Assembly (NCBI RefSeq): GCF_002813245.1
Contig: NZ_PHUF01000002.1
Location: 620,001-684,000 of the forward strand
Source of the DNA: Novosphingobium kunmingense
GTDB taxonomy: Bacteria; Pseudomonadota; Alphaproteobacteria; Sphingomonadales; Sphingomonadaceae
Reading direction: 5' to 3'
Length of the DNA stretch: 64,000 nucleotides
In this document: positions 37,992-47,762 of the stretch, piece after piece
Layout of the letters: every line of letters starts with the position of its first letter
Numbering within the stretch: the first letter of the stretch is position 1
Position numbers and translations under genes: made by a program
The notes under the pieces: generated by a model
The model's input: only the letters and a program-made list of their open reading frames with translations
What the model was told of the DNA's origin: nothing
Database searches by the model: none

Positions 37992-39139
37992 GCCGCCAGC
38001 AGCCCATCCGGCACCAGTTCGCCGAGAAGACCGTCGAGCAAAGGAATGCCTGCGTCGGTGACGCCGATCCGCTGATGATTGTGCCAGCACAGACCCTGGC
38101 CGGCGTAGAAATCGAGCTTGGCCCAATCGATCAGCGCTGACGCTGGCAGCCCGAACCGGGCGGCAAGCGCGGCGGGATCGATCCCTTCGGTCAGACGCAG
38201 TCCCATTAGCAGGGCCTCGCTCGCCTGCTCGGCAAGGCCAAGCGGGCGCGCTTCGGCAATGCCGTGGCCGTGAGCTGCGACCGCCTCAAGCCAGTTTTCG
38301 GGTTTCTTGTGCCGCACGGTGGCGACACCGCCGCTCCGGGCATGGGCTCCGGGCCCGACGCCGCCGGTATCCTGGTAGCGCCAATAGGCGAGGTTATGGC
38401 GGCTTTCCTCGCCCGGCCGAGCGTGGTTGCTCACTTCGTAGCGCGGCAGTCCGGCCGCTGCTGTCATCGCCTGGGTCAGGGCATACAGGTCGGCCGCGGC
38501 GTCATCGTCGAGGGGCTCGAACCGGTTCTGGCGAACCATGGTCGCAAAGCGGGTGCCGGGCTCGATCGTCAATTGGTACAGCGACAAATGCCCGGTGCCG
38601 AAGCCCAGCGCGCGGGCGAGTTCCGCTTCCCATTGCGCGATCGACTGGCCGGGGCGGGCATAGATCAGGTCGAAACTGACGCGGCCGAATTGGCGCTGCG
38701 CGATATCGAGCGCTTTGAGTCCCTCGTCGGCATCGTGGAGCCGGCCGAGAAAGCGCAGCGTTTCGTTGTCGAGCGCCTGCAGGCCGAGCGAGGCGCGGTT
38801 GATTCCGGCCGAGGCCAGCGCCCCGTAATTCGCCGCCTCGACCGAGGACGGGTTGCCTTCCAGCGTTATCTCGATGCCTGGCGCGAACCCCCACAGGTAC
38901 TCGGCTTCCGTCAGCAAGCGCTCGACCAGCGACGGCGGCATCAGCGACGGAGTGCCGCCACCGAAGAACACGCTGGCGAGCGGCTCTCCACCGGCGGCTT
39001 CGGCTTCGTGGCGCATGTCGGAAAGGAGCGCCGCTTCCCACTGCGCGTGATCGACCCGGTCGCGCACATGGCTGTTGAAGTCGCAATAGGGGCACTTTGC
39101 GAGGCAGAACGGCCAGTGGATGTAGAGCGCGCGGGCCAT
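37988..39139 (-). CDS. hemW: Radical SAM heme chaperone HemW
   Basis: Radical SAM protein of 383 residues, related to coproporphyrinogen dehydrogenase but lacking its activity in studied cases; it binds heme and is thought to insert it into respiratory proteins. The cluster motif is CLAKCPYCDF right after the start MARALYIHWPF, with GGTPSLM following. The longer in-frame extension overlaps rdgB and was rejected. 10 bases after rdgB in the same operon. Confidence 0.96.
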   Translation of the reverse strand: MARALYIHWPFCLAKCPYCDFNSHVRDRVDHAQWEAALLSDMRHEAEAAGGEPLASVFFGGGTPSLMPPSLVERLLTEAEYLWGFAPGIEITLEGNPSSVEAANYGALASAGINRASLGLQALDNETLRFLGRLHDADEGLKALDIAQRQFGRVSFDLIYARPGQSIAQWEAELARALGFGTGHLSLYQLTIEPGTRFATMVRQNRFEPLDDDAAADLYALTQAMTAAAGLPRYEVSNHARPGEESRHNLAYWRYQDTGGVGPGAHARSGGVATVRHKKPENWLEAVAAHGHGIAEARPLGLAEQASEALLMGLRLTEGIDPAALAARFGLPASALIDWAKLDFYAGQGLCWHNHQRIGVTDAGIPLLDGLLGELVPDGLLAA

Positions 39140-39149
39140 GGCGGCGATC

Positions 39150-39779
39150 CTAGCTGCCGAATTGCTCCGCGACCAGCTTGGCAAAGGCATCGGCGCGGTG
39201 GCTGATGCGGTGCTTCTGCGCGGGTTCGATCTCGGCAAAGGTCTGCGTCGCACCCTGCGGCACGAACACCGGGTCATAGCCGAAGCCCAGCGTGCCGCGC
39301 GGCGGCCAGGTCAGAGTGCCGAGGGCCTTGCCTTCATAAACCGCTTGCTCGCCATCAGGCCAGGCGATCGCCAGCACGCAGGCGAAATGGCCCGACCGGT
39401 CAACGTCATCGCCCTGTTCGCACAGCAGGCCCTCGACCTTGCCCATGGCCATGTACCAGTCGCGGCCCGGCGCGCCTTCGAACCATTGCCGCTCGGCCCA
39501 GTCGGCGGTGTAGACGCCGGGCCGTCCGCCAAGGGCATCGACGCACAGACCCGAATCGTCGGCCAGCGCGGGCAGGCTCGAACCCTCTGCCGCGGCCCGG
39601 GCCTTTATCAGCGCGTTCTCGACAAATGTCTTGCCGGTCTCAGCCGGTTCGGGAAGGCCAAGCGACCCAGCCGAAATGCAGTTCAGGCCATAAGGCGCGA
39701 GCAGGGCCGAAATCTCCTTCAGCTTGCCCGCGTTGTGGGTGGCGATGACCAGCGTTTCGGAACCGAGCTTGCGGGTCAT
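39150..39779 (-). CDS. rdgB: Non-canonical purine NTP pyrophosphatase (RdgB/HAM1)
   Basis: House-cleaning enzyme of 209 residues that hydrolyses dITP, XTP and similar nucleotides to keep them out of DNA. Substrate loop [13 protein letters not shown] at the N-terminus, [13 protein letters not shown] in the middle and [12 protein letters not shown] towards the end are diagnostic. ATGA overlap with rph upstream shows translational coupling. Confidence 0.97.
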   Translation of the reverse strand: MTRKLGSETLVIATHNAGKLKEISALLAPYGLNCISAGSLGLPEPAETGKTFVENALIKARAAAEGSSLPALADDSGLCVDALGGRPGVYTADWAERQWFEGAPGRDWYMAMGKVEGLLCEQGDDVDRSGHFACVLAIAWPDGEQAVYEGKALGTLTWPPRGTLGFGYDPVFVPQGATQTFAEIEPAQKHRISHRADAFAKLVAEQFGS

Positions 39780-40492
39780 GCCGTTACCGCGTCGCCTTGC
39801 GCAGCGAAGATCCGCTCGCAGCCGATCCGGGCGAGGCGGAGCAGGCGGAGCAAGGCTTCCTCGTCATAGGTCGCGCCTTCGGCGGTCGCCTGGACCTCGG
39901 CAATCTGGCCGCCTTCGATCAGCACGAAATTGGCGTCGGCATCCGCGCTCGAATCCTCGTCGTAGTCGAGGTCGAGCACAGGTGTGCCGCCGGCGATGCC
40001 GCAGCTGACCGCCGCCACGCGGCGAGTCAGCGGGTCCTCGGCGATCAGGCCCTGGGCCATCAGCTTGTCGACGGCGATGCGCAGCGCCACCCAAGCGCCC
40101 GAGATCGCCGCGGTGCGGGTGCCGCCGTCGGCCTGGATCACATCGCAGTCGAGCGTGATCTGCCTTTCGCCAAGCTTCTTGAGATCGCAAACGGAGCGCA
40201 GGGACCGGCCGATCAGCCGCTGGATTTCCTGGGTGCGGCCGCTTTGCTTGCCCTTGGCCGCTTCGCGCTGGCCGCGTGTGTGGGTGGCGCGGGGAAGCAT
40301 CGAATATTCCGCCGTCACCCAGCCTTCGCCCTTGCCACGCAGCCACGGCGGCAGGCGTTCCTCAACGCTGGCGGTGCAGATCACCTTGGTGTGGCCGAAG
40401 CTGACCAGCACCGACCCTTCGGCGTGCTTGGTGTAATGGGGTTCGAATCTGATAGCGCGCATCTCGTCGGGCGCGCGGCCGGAAGGTCGCAT
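39776..40492 (-). CDS. rph: Ribonuclease PH
   Basis: Phosphorolytic 3'-5' exoribonuclease of 238 residues that trims tRNA 3' ends. Recognisable parts: [14 protein letters not shown] start, [39 protein letters not shown] and the phosphate-binding [16 protein letters not shown] lies 6 bases upstream of the ATG. Divergent from hrcA with 82 bases between, a common alphaproteobacterial arrangement. It heads the operon rph-rdgB-hemW-xerC. Confidence 0.98.
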   Translation of the reverse strand: MRPSGRAPDEMRAIRFEPHYTKHAEGSVLVSFGHTKVICTASVEERLPPWLRGKGEGWVTAEYSMLPRATHTRGQREAAKGKQSGRTQEIQRLIGRSLRSVCDLKKLGERQITLDCDVIQADGGTRTAAISGAWVALRIAVDKLMAQGLIAEDPLTRRVAAVSCGIAGGTPVLDLDYDEDSSADADANFVLIEGGQIAEVQATAEGATYDEEALLRLLRLARIGCERIFAAQGDAVTA

Positions 40493-40537
40493 GGGGGTTC
40501 CTTTATGCCGTTTCGCGCCGCGTTAGGCGCATAGGGG

Positions 40538-40565
40538 TTGAGCCTGCAAGCCTGGTGGCTAAATT
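40538..40565 (+). promoter_or_regulatory. Candidate hrcA promoter
   Basis: TTGAGC (40538-40543), a 16-base spacer and TAAATT (40560-40565). The predicted start site is only about 3 bases before the ATG, implying a nearly leaderless hrcA mRNA. No CIRCE element (TTAGCACTC-N9-GAGTGCTAA) is present between rph and hrcA. Confidence 0.4.
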
Positions 40566-40574
40566 GACGGGATA

Positions 40575-41618
40575 ATGGCCGGTCCCCCCATCACAGAACT
40601 GAGCACCCGGGCGCGCGATATCTTTCGCCTCGTGGTCGAAGGCTACCTCGATACCGGGCAAGCCGTCGGATCGAAGACGCTCGCCGGGGCAGGGGGATTG
40701 AACCTGTCGCCCGCTTCGATCCGTTCGGTCCTCCACGAACTCGAAGGGCTGGGCCTATTGGCCGCACCGCACACCAGCGCAGGACGCATGCCGACCGAGC
40801 AGGGCCTGCGCCTGTTCGTCGACGGGATGATGCAGGTGGCTCAGCCCAGCGTCGAGGAACGCGCCGCGATTGAACGTCACGTGACTCAGCCCGGCCCGAT
40901 CGAGGCGGCTCTTGCGGCGGCGAGCGCGGTCCTGTCGGACCTTTCGGCCTGCGCCGGCGTTGTCATGGTGCCGCGCCGGGAACCGCGCCTGGCGCAATTG
41001 CAGCTCGTGCCGCTGTCCGCCACCCGGGCGCTGGCGGTGCTGGTCGGACTCGACGGTGGGGTCGAGAACCGCGTCATCGATCTGCCCGGCGGGGTGGCGC
41101 CAAGTGTACTGGAGCAGGCGTCGAACTACCTGACGGCGCAGTTGTCGGGCCGCACCCTCAGCGAAGCAGTGCAGGCGATCGGGGCCGAGATCGCGAGTGG
41201 CCGCACCGCGCTGGATTCGGCAAGCCGGGACCTCGTCGAACGCGGGCTGGCGGTGTGGAGCGAGGACGCCGCGCGCCGCCCGGTCCTGATCGTGCGCGGG
41301 CAAGCCAACCTGCTCGACGACGGGGCCTTGACCGACCTTGAACGCGTGCGGATGCTGCTCGACGATTTGGAAAGCAAGCAATCGGTTGCCGATCTGCTCG
41401 ACGCCGCGCGCGAGGCGGAGGCGACGCGCATTTTCATCGGAGCGGAGAACCGCCTGTTCGCCCTGTCGGGGTCTTCTGTGATCGCCTCGCCCTACCGCGA
41501 CGGCGAAGGCCGGGTGGTCGGCGTCGTGGGGGTTATCGGGCCGACTCGGTTGAATTATGCGCGCGTCGTCCCCATGGTGGACTTCACGGCCCAATCGCTG
41601 GGCAAATTGATCGGATAA
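40575..41618 (+). CDS. hrcA: Heat-inducible repressor HrcA
   Basis: Repressor of 347 residues that binds CIRCE elements, usually upstream of groESL, and is activated by GroEL. N-terminal winged helix (LSTRARDIFRLVVEGYLDTGQAVGSKTL-type, about 8-80, with SPASIRSVLHELE and TSAGRMPTEQGLR), then the GAF-like dimerisation region. Good length. Followed 16 bases later by grpE in a two-gene unit. No CIRCE is seen in this window, so its targets are elsewhere. Confidence 0.95.
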   Translation: MAGPPITELSTRARDIFRLVVEGYLDTGQAVGSKTLAGAGGLNLSPASIRSVLHELEGLGLLAAPHTSAGRMPTEQGLRLFVDGMMQVAQPSVEERAAIERHVTQPGPIEAALAAASAVLSDLSACAGVVMVPRREPRLAQLQLVPLSATRALAVLVGLDGGVENRVIDLPGGVAPSVLEQASNYLTAQLSGRTLSEAVQAIGAEIASGRTALDSASRDLVERGLAVWSEDAARRPVLIVRGQANLLDDGALTDLERVRMLLDDLESKQSVADLLDAAREAEATRIFIGAENRLFALSGSSVIASPYRDGEGRVVGVVGVIGPTRLNYARVVPMVDFTAQSLGKLIG

Positions 41619-41634
41619 CGGGTTACAAAACGAC

Positions 41635-42201
41635 ATGAGCGACGACACCAAACCGCACGGCGATCCGGCGGTCGAAGCCGAATTGGCAGGGGTTCCCGAC
41701 GAATTGCTGGACAAGGAAACCGACAAGCTGGGCGAAGCGCTCGACCGGCTTCGCGACGATCTCGAAGCGGCGCGGCAGGAAGTCCTCTACGCCAAGGCCG
41801 AAACGCAGAACGTGCGCCGACGCCTGGAAAAGGACATCGCCGACGCGCGCACCTATGCGGCGACCGGCTTTGCCCGCGACATCCTCTCGGTGTCGGACAA
41901 CCTCACGCGCGCGCTGACCGCCGTGCCGCAGGATCTGCGCGAGGACGAGCGCATGAAAAGCTTCATCGCCGGGATCGAAGCCACCGCGCGGGAGATCGAC
42001 AAGGTTTTCGGTCTTCACAGTATCAGCCGCATCGCCGCGGTTGGCCTGCCGCTCGATCCCAACCAGCACCAGGCCATGCTCGAAGTGCCCTCGGCCGACG
42101 CCGAACCCGGCACCGTGCTGCAGGAACTGCAGGCCGGCTACATGATCAAGGATCGCCTGCTGCGTCCTGCGATGGTTGCGGTGGCGAGGAAGCCGGATTG
42201 A
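41635..42201 (+). CDS. grpE: Nucleotide exchange factor GrpE
   Basis: DnaK co-chaperone of 188 residues: an acidic N-terminus, a long coiled coil (about 35-95), and the C-terminal beta domain with the GMMIKDRLLRPAMV-like segment (GYMIKDRLLRPAMVAVA). It releases ADP from DnaK. Co-transcribed with hrcA. The dnaK-dnaJ pair lies about 1.3 kb downstream, separated by two genes on the other strand. Confidence 0.97.
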   Translation: MSDDTKPHGDPAVEAELAGVPDELLDKETDKLGEALDRLRDDLEAARQEVLYAKAETQNVRRRLEKDIADARTYAATGFARDILSVSDNLTRALTAVPQDLREDERMKSFIAGIEATAREIDKVFGLHSISRIAAVGLPLDPNQHQAMLEVPSADAEPGTVLQELQAGYMIKDRLLRPAMVAVARKPD

Positions 42202-42301
42202 TCGGTTTTCGAAGGTTTCCAATCGTTTCCGTATGACGTTTCATGCGCTCGCTCAGCGATTTGATACGGGCGAGTGGGAGAATCCTTACGGGCGCGTCGG
42301 C

Positions 42302-42721
42302 TCAAGGAAAGTTTGCGAGCAACTCATAGGCAGTCTGGTCGCCTACCCCCGCAATCTTCGCCCCGTTCCGCAGCATGAAGGCGTGGCGCACGATCTCGGC
42401 CTGCTGTTCCAGCCCGTAACTTTCCAGCCTCGCGCCAGGGCGCAGCGCGTAGTCATAGCGGCAGAAAGGGTGGCGCATCAGCACGAGGTACCAGCGGCCG
42501 CGGGTCTGGGCCTGCCAGACGTGGGTCATCTCGTGAACGAAGTGGCCCTGGAGCGATAGCCCGGCTTCCGAAAAATCATCGCAATAGCTGTGCGATCCAG
42601 GGTGAAAGTGCATGTGCCCCATAGGGGCCATGGTCACGTGTCGCGGCTGGAAGGGGAACCAGCGCTTGCGTCGGATAGTCACGCGGGCGCAGTCGATCGC
42701 CGTGCCGAAGACCGAGCGCAC
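42302..42721 (-). CDS. HExxH metalloprotease-like protein (vgr-related family)
   Basis: Protein of at least 139 residues with a zinc-protease-type HFVHEMTHVWQAQ helix and a conserved PFQPRHVTMAPMG segment. It matches a sphingomonad family usually labelled vgr-related or DUF4157-like. The boundary given uses the only normal start codon, a GTG at 42721, but translation of the bases upstream gives GGSRPLTAGEIALV, which continues family-like sequence. The true start is therefore probably upstream, perhaps the CTG at 42790 overlapping the copper-chaperone stop, giving about 162 residues. No signal peptide; function unknown. Confidence 0.75.
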   Translation of the reverse strand: MRSVFGTAIDCARVTIRRKRWFPFQPRHVTMAPMGHMHFHPGSHSYCDDFSEAGLSLQGHFVHEMTHVWQAQTRGRWYLVLMRHPFCRYDYALRPGARLESYGLEQQAEIVRHAFMLRNGAKIAGVGDQTAYELLANFP

Positions 42722-42786
42722 CAGCGCGATCTCGCCCGCGGTCAGCGGGCGCGAGCCACCGACCGGACAAGCGTGCGCGGCGCTGC

Positions 42787-43308
42787 TCAGTGTTCCATCC
42801 CCGCGTGGTCCTCGCCCATGGCAGCATCGGAAACGCTCAACACCGCCATCGGCGCCGCCAGCGTGTCACCGGATGCGAAGGTGACCCTAACCGTTGTCTT
42901 GCCGCCGGATTTCAGCGCATCCGCTACGTCGAAGGCCATCACGTGCAACTCACCCGGATCGAACGACAGCGTCGATGCCGGCGGCACCTCGACCCGCTCG
43001 ACCCTGGTCATGGTCGTGCCATCGGTGCGGTGGACTTCGGTGCGCCCGACGCCCTCGATGGAAATGGCCGCGATCACGCGGCGCCCGCCTTCGGGATTGG
43101 CAATGGTCAGGTAGGCCGCGCCCGGATTGCCTTTGACCGCCGGGAGAATCAACTCCGCCTCGCGCAATTCCATCCCTTTCGCCTCGGCGTCCCTCGCTTC
43201 GGTGGCCGCCGGAGCGGCTTCGGTATCAGCCGATTGCTTGCAACCCGCCAGCAGGACAAGCCCCAGCGTCATGGGTGCGGTGGCAGCGGCGAGGCGGAGG
43301 TAAAGCAC
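42787..43308 (-). CDS. Copper chaperone PCu(A)C lipoprotein
   Basis: Periplasmic copper-binding protein of 173 residues with a lipoprotein signal (LLAGC, Cys23). The PCu(A)C metal motif is seen as EVHRTDGTTMTR followed by GELHVM (His and Met ligands). A second His/Met cluster, GEDHAGMEH, is at the C-terminus and could also bind copper. Such proteins feed copper to cytochrome oxidase. The GTG at 43308 gives the positively charged signal N-region; an internal ATG at 43272 would remove it. Divergent from dnaK. Confidence 0.92.
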   Translation of the reverse strand: MLYLRLAAATAPMTLGLVLLAGCKQSADTEAAPAATEARDAEAKGMELREAELILPAVKGNPGAAYLTIANPEGGRRVIAAISIEGVGRTEVHRTDGTTMTRVERVEVPPASTLSFDPGELHVMAFDVADALKSGGKTTVRVTFASGDTLAAPMAVLSVSDAAMGEDHAGMEH

Positions 43309-43367
43309 GGCTTTGCGTTCCTTTGCGGGTCAATGCGGGACGGGGGACTCGCTAATAGCCCGCGGCA

Positions 43368-43395
43368 CTTGTGCCAAGCAAAACCACTCTTATAT
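43368..43395 (+). promoter_or_regulatory. RpoH (sigma-32) promoter of dnaK
   Basis: CTTG (43368-43371) and CTTATAT (43389-43395) with 17 bases between fit the alphaproteobacterial heat-shock consensus CTTG-N(~17)-CYTATNT exactly at the -10. The start site near 43402 gives a leader of about 80 bases before the dnaK ATG at 43485. Confidence 0.8.
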
Positions 43396-43484
43396 CGGCG
43401 CCGATAAGGAGCTGCCCAAACGCTTTGCCGATCACGGGAAGCCAAGGATGCGGCGTCACTGCACTGACTCAAGGATGGGGTTTC

Positions 43485-45401
<1,917 letters not shown>

Positions 45402-45418
45402 AGAAGCTGTGATCTCCC

Positions 45419-45450
45419 CCCGTCATCCCGGCCACGGCCCGGGTGACGGG
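45419..45450. repeat. REP-like palindrome between dnaK and dnaJ
   Basis: CCCGTCA-T-CCCGG (45419-45431) pairs with CCGGG-TGACGGG (45439-45450): 12 base pairs with one bulged T and a short loop, no T-run after it. It resembles the dispersed CGTCATCCCGG palindromes of alphaproteobacterial genomes. It probably protects the dnaK message or lowers read-through into dnaJ. Only this copy was noticed in the window. Confidence 0.6.
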
Positions 45451-45470
45451 ATCGGGTCAGGGACGATATC

Positions 45471-46616
45471 ATGGCGGTAGAAGCCGACTATTACGAACTT
45501 CTGGAATGCGAACGCACTGCCGACGATGCGACGATCAAATCGTCCTATCGGCGCCTTGCGATGCGCTGGCACCCCGATCGAAATCCTGGGGATGCCGAGG
45601 CGGAACACCGCTTCAAGACGATCAGCGAAGCCTACGAATGCCTCAAGGACCCGCAGAAGCGCGCGGCCTATGATCGCTTCGGCCACGATGCCTACAAACA
45701 GGGCATGAACGGCGGCGGAGGCGGCCCCGGCGGCATGGGCGGCGGAGCCGGCTTTTCCGACCTTGGCGACATCTTCGAGACGATCTTCGGCAGCGCCTTT
45801 GGTGGCGGTGGCGGCCGGCAGCAACAGCGCCGCGGCGCCGATCTGCGCTATGACCTCGAGATCAGCCTCGACGATGCATTCCATGGCAAGCAGGCCGAAA
45901 TCGAAATCGAAGTCGCGGCCAAGTGCGAGCCGTGCGACGGCTCAGGCGCCGAACCCGGTACCGGTACGCGCCGCTGCAACCTGTGCGGCGGTCACGGCCA
46001 GGTTCGCGCGCAGCAGGGCTTCTTCATGGTCGAGCGGACCTGCCCGACCTGCCACGGCCGCGGCGAGGTCATCGAGAAGCCCTGCCGGTCTTGCCGCGGC
46101 GATGGCCGGGTCGACTCGCCGCAGAAGCTTGACGTAACGATTCCGCCGGGCGTCGATACCGGTACGCGGATCCGTCTGGCCGGACGCGGCGAGGCCGGGC
46201 CCTTTGGGGCGCCCTCGGGCGATCTCTACATCTTCATCCACATCCGCCGGCATTCGGTGTTCGAGCGCGACGGGACCAATATCGTCACGCGCGCGCCGAT
46301 CGCTTTCACCACGGCGGCGCTGGGCGGCACGATCGCGATCCCCGGACTCGACGGCAAGACCATCGAGGTGGAAATTCCAGCAGGCATCCAGAACGGCAAG
46401 CAGCTGCGCAAGCGGGGTGAGGGCATGCCGGTCCTGCAAGGGCGCGGCAGAGGTGACCTGGTGATCGACATCATGGTTGAGACGCCGACCAAGCTCAGCG
46501 CGAAGCAGAAGGACCTGCTGCGCGAGCTTCAGGCGACCGAGACCGGCGACGAATGCCCGCAATCGAAAGGCTTCTTCAACCGCCTCAAAGAGGCGTGGGA
46601 AGACCTGACCGATTAG
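45471..46616 (+). CDS. dnaJ: Chaperone DnaJ (Hsp40)
   Basis: DnaK co-chaperone of 381 residues: J domain (about 5-72, with the HPD triad in MRWHPDRNPG), a Gly-rich linker (GGGGGPGGMGGGAG), four zinc repeats all intact (CEPCDGSG, CNLCGGHG, CPTCHGRG, CRSCRGDG), then the C-terminal substrate domain. It follows dnaK and shares its heat-shock transcript at least in part. Confidence 0.98.
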   Translation: MAVEADYYELLECERTADDATIKSSYRRLAMRWHPDRNPGDAEAEHRFKTISEAYECLKDPQKRAAYDRFGHDAYKQGMNGGGGGPGGMGGGAGFSDLGDIFETIFGSAFGGGGGRQQQRRGADLRYDLEISLDDAFHGKQAEIEIEVAAKCEPCDGSGAEPGTGTRRCNLCGGHGQVRAQQGFFMVERTCPTCHGRGEVIEKPCRSCRGDGRVDSPQKLDVTIPPGVDTGTRIRLAGRGEAGPFGAPSGDLYIFIHIRRHSVFERDGTNIVTRAPIAFTTAALGGTIAIPGLDGKTIEVEIPAGIQNGKQLRKRGEGMPVLQGRGRGDLVIDIMVETPTKLSAKQKDLLRELQATETGDECPQSKGFFNRLKEAWEDLTD

Positions 46617-46700
46617 CTGGGTTTTCGCACGCCGCGCGATCTGTTACGCTCCTTCGCGCTAGCCAGCCCTCGGGTCGCACACTCCCGGGAGATGAATCAC

Positions 46701-47762
46701 ATGGCGCAGGCACTCGACGAAACGAGACTCAACGAATTCGTGGGCAAGATGCTGGGCGATCTGGGCGGCGCGATGAGCGTGCCGACCACCCGCATCGGCA
46801 TCCGCCTCGGGCTGTTCGATATTCTCGGCAAGGGGCCGGCAACAGCCGCGCAGCTCGCCGCCGCGGCAGGTGGCCTGCACGAGCGCTACGTGCGCGAATG
46901 GTGCCTGGCCCAGGCGGCCAACGGCTATATCGACTACGATCCGGCGTCGGAAACATTCGCCATTTCGCCCGAGCAGGCCATGGTCTTCTGCCTAGAAGAC
47001 AGTCCGGTGTTCCTGCGCGGCGCCTTCGAGATGATCGCCGCGATGCACGAGGTCGAGGCGCGGGTTGAGGAATGCTTCCGCAACGGCAGCGGGGTGCGCT
47101 GGGGCGATCACGCCGGATGCCTGTTCTGCGCGACCGGCGCCTTCTTCCGCCCGGGCTACGTCAACAACATCGTACCCAACTGGATTCCCGCCCTCGACGG
47201 CGTGGAAAGCGCCTTGCGCAAGGGGGCGAAGGTCGCGGACGTTGGCTGCGGAGTCGGCTTCTCCACCCTGTTGATGGCCGAAGCCTATCCCGCGTCGAGC
47301 TTCGTGGGATACGACTTCCACGAACCCTCGATCGAGGAAGCCCGCCGTCACGCAGCCGCGCACGGACTGGGCGACCGGGTCCGCTTCGAAGTCGCCAAGG
47401 CGAAGGAGATCGGAGAGGGGGGCTTCGACCTCATCACGATGTACGACTGCCTGCACGACATGGGCGATCCCGCCGGCTGCGCGGCCCACATGCACAAGAT
47501 CCTGGCTCCGGGCGGAACCTGGATGGTCGTCGAGCCCAATGCCGGCAACAGCCCGGCGGACAACATGAACCCGGTCGGCCGCCTGTTCTACAACGCATCG
47601 ACGATGATCTGCGTGCCGACCTCGCTCGACCAGGAAGTCGGAGCGGCCCTGGGTGCGCAGGCCGGCGAAGCCCGGCTGTCCGAAGTGATCCGCAGCGGCG
47701 GCTTCGACCGGGTTCGCCGGGCCACAGACGGGCCGTTCAACATGGTTCTCGAAGCGCGCTAG
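46701..47762 (+). CDS. SAM-dependent methyltransferase with winged-helix N-domain
   Basis: Protein of 353 residues: an N-terminal helical, winged-helix-like dimerisation domain (IGIRLGLFDILGKGPATAAQLA) and a class I methyltransferase domain with VADVGCGVGFSTLL and the acidic VGYDFHEPSIE. It resembles Rv2258c-type methyltransferases; substrate unknown. I chose the ATG at 46701 because GGGAG (46687-46691) is 9 bases upstream; the ATG at 46692 abuts that site. The ribosome site lies inside a 10-base palindrome CTCCCGGGAG. Convergent with the patatin gene, sharing a CTAG at the stops. Confidence 0.9.
   Translation: MAQALDETRLNEFVGKMLGDLGGAMSVPTTRIGIRLGLFDILGKGPATAAQLAAAAGGLHERYVREWCLAQAANGYIDYDPASETFAISPEQAMVFCLEDSPVFLRGAFEMIAAMHEVEARVEECFRNGSGVRWGDHAGCLFCATGAFFRPGYVNNIVPNWIPALDGVESALRKGAKVADVGCGVGFSTLLMAEAYPASSFVGYDFHEPSIEEARRHAAAHGLGDRVRFEVAKAKEIGEGGFDLITMYDCLHDMGDPAGCAAHMHKILAPGGTWMVVEPNAGNSPADNMNPVGRLFYNASTMICVPTSLDQEVGAALGAQAGEARLSEVIRSGGFDRVRRATDGPFNMVLEAR

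Noticed and set aside
40493-40574. CIRCE element ahead of hrcA
   Set aside because: No TTAGCACTC/GAGTGCTAA dyad can be found in the 82-base region.
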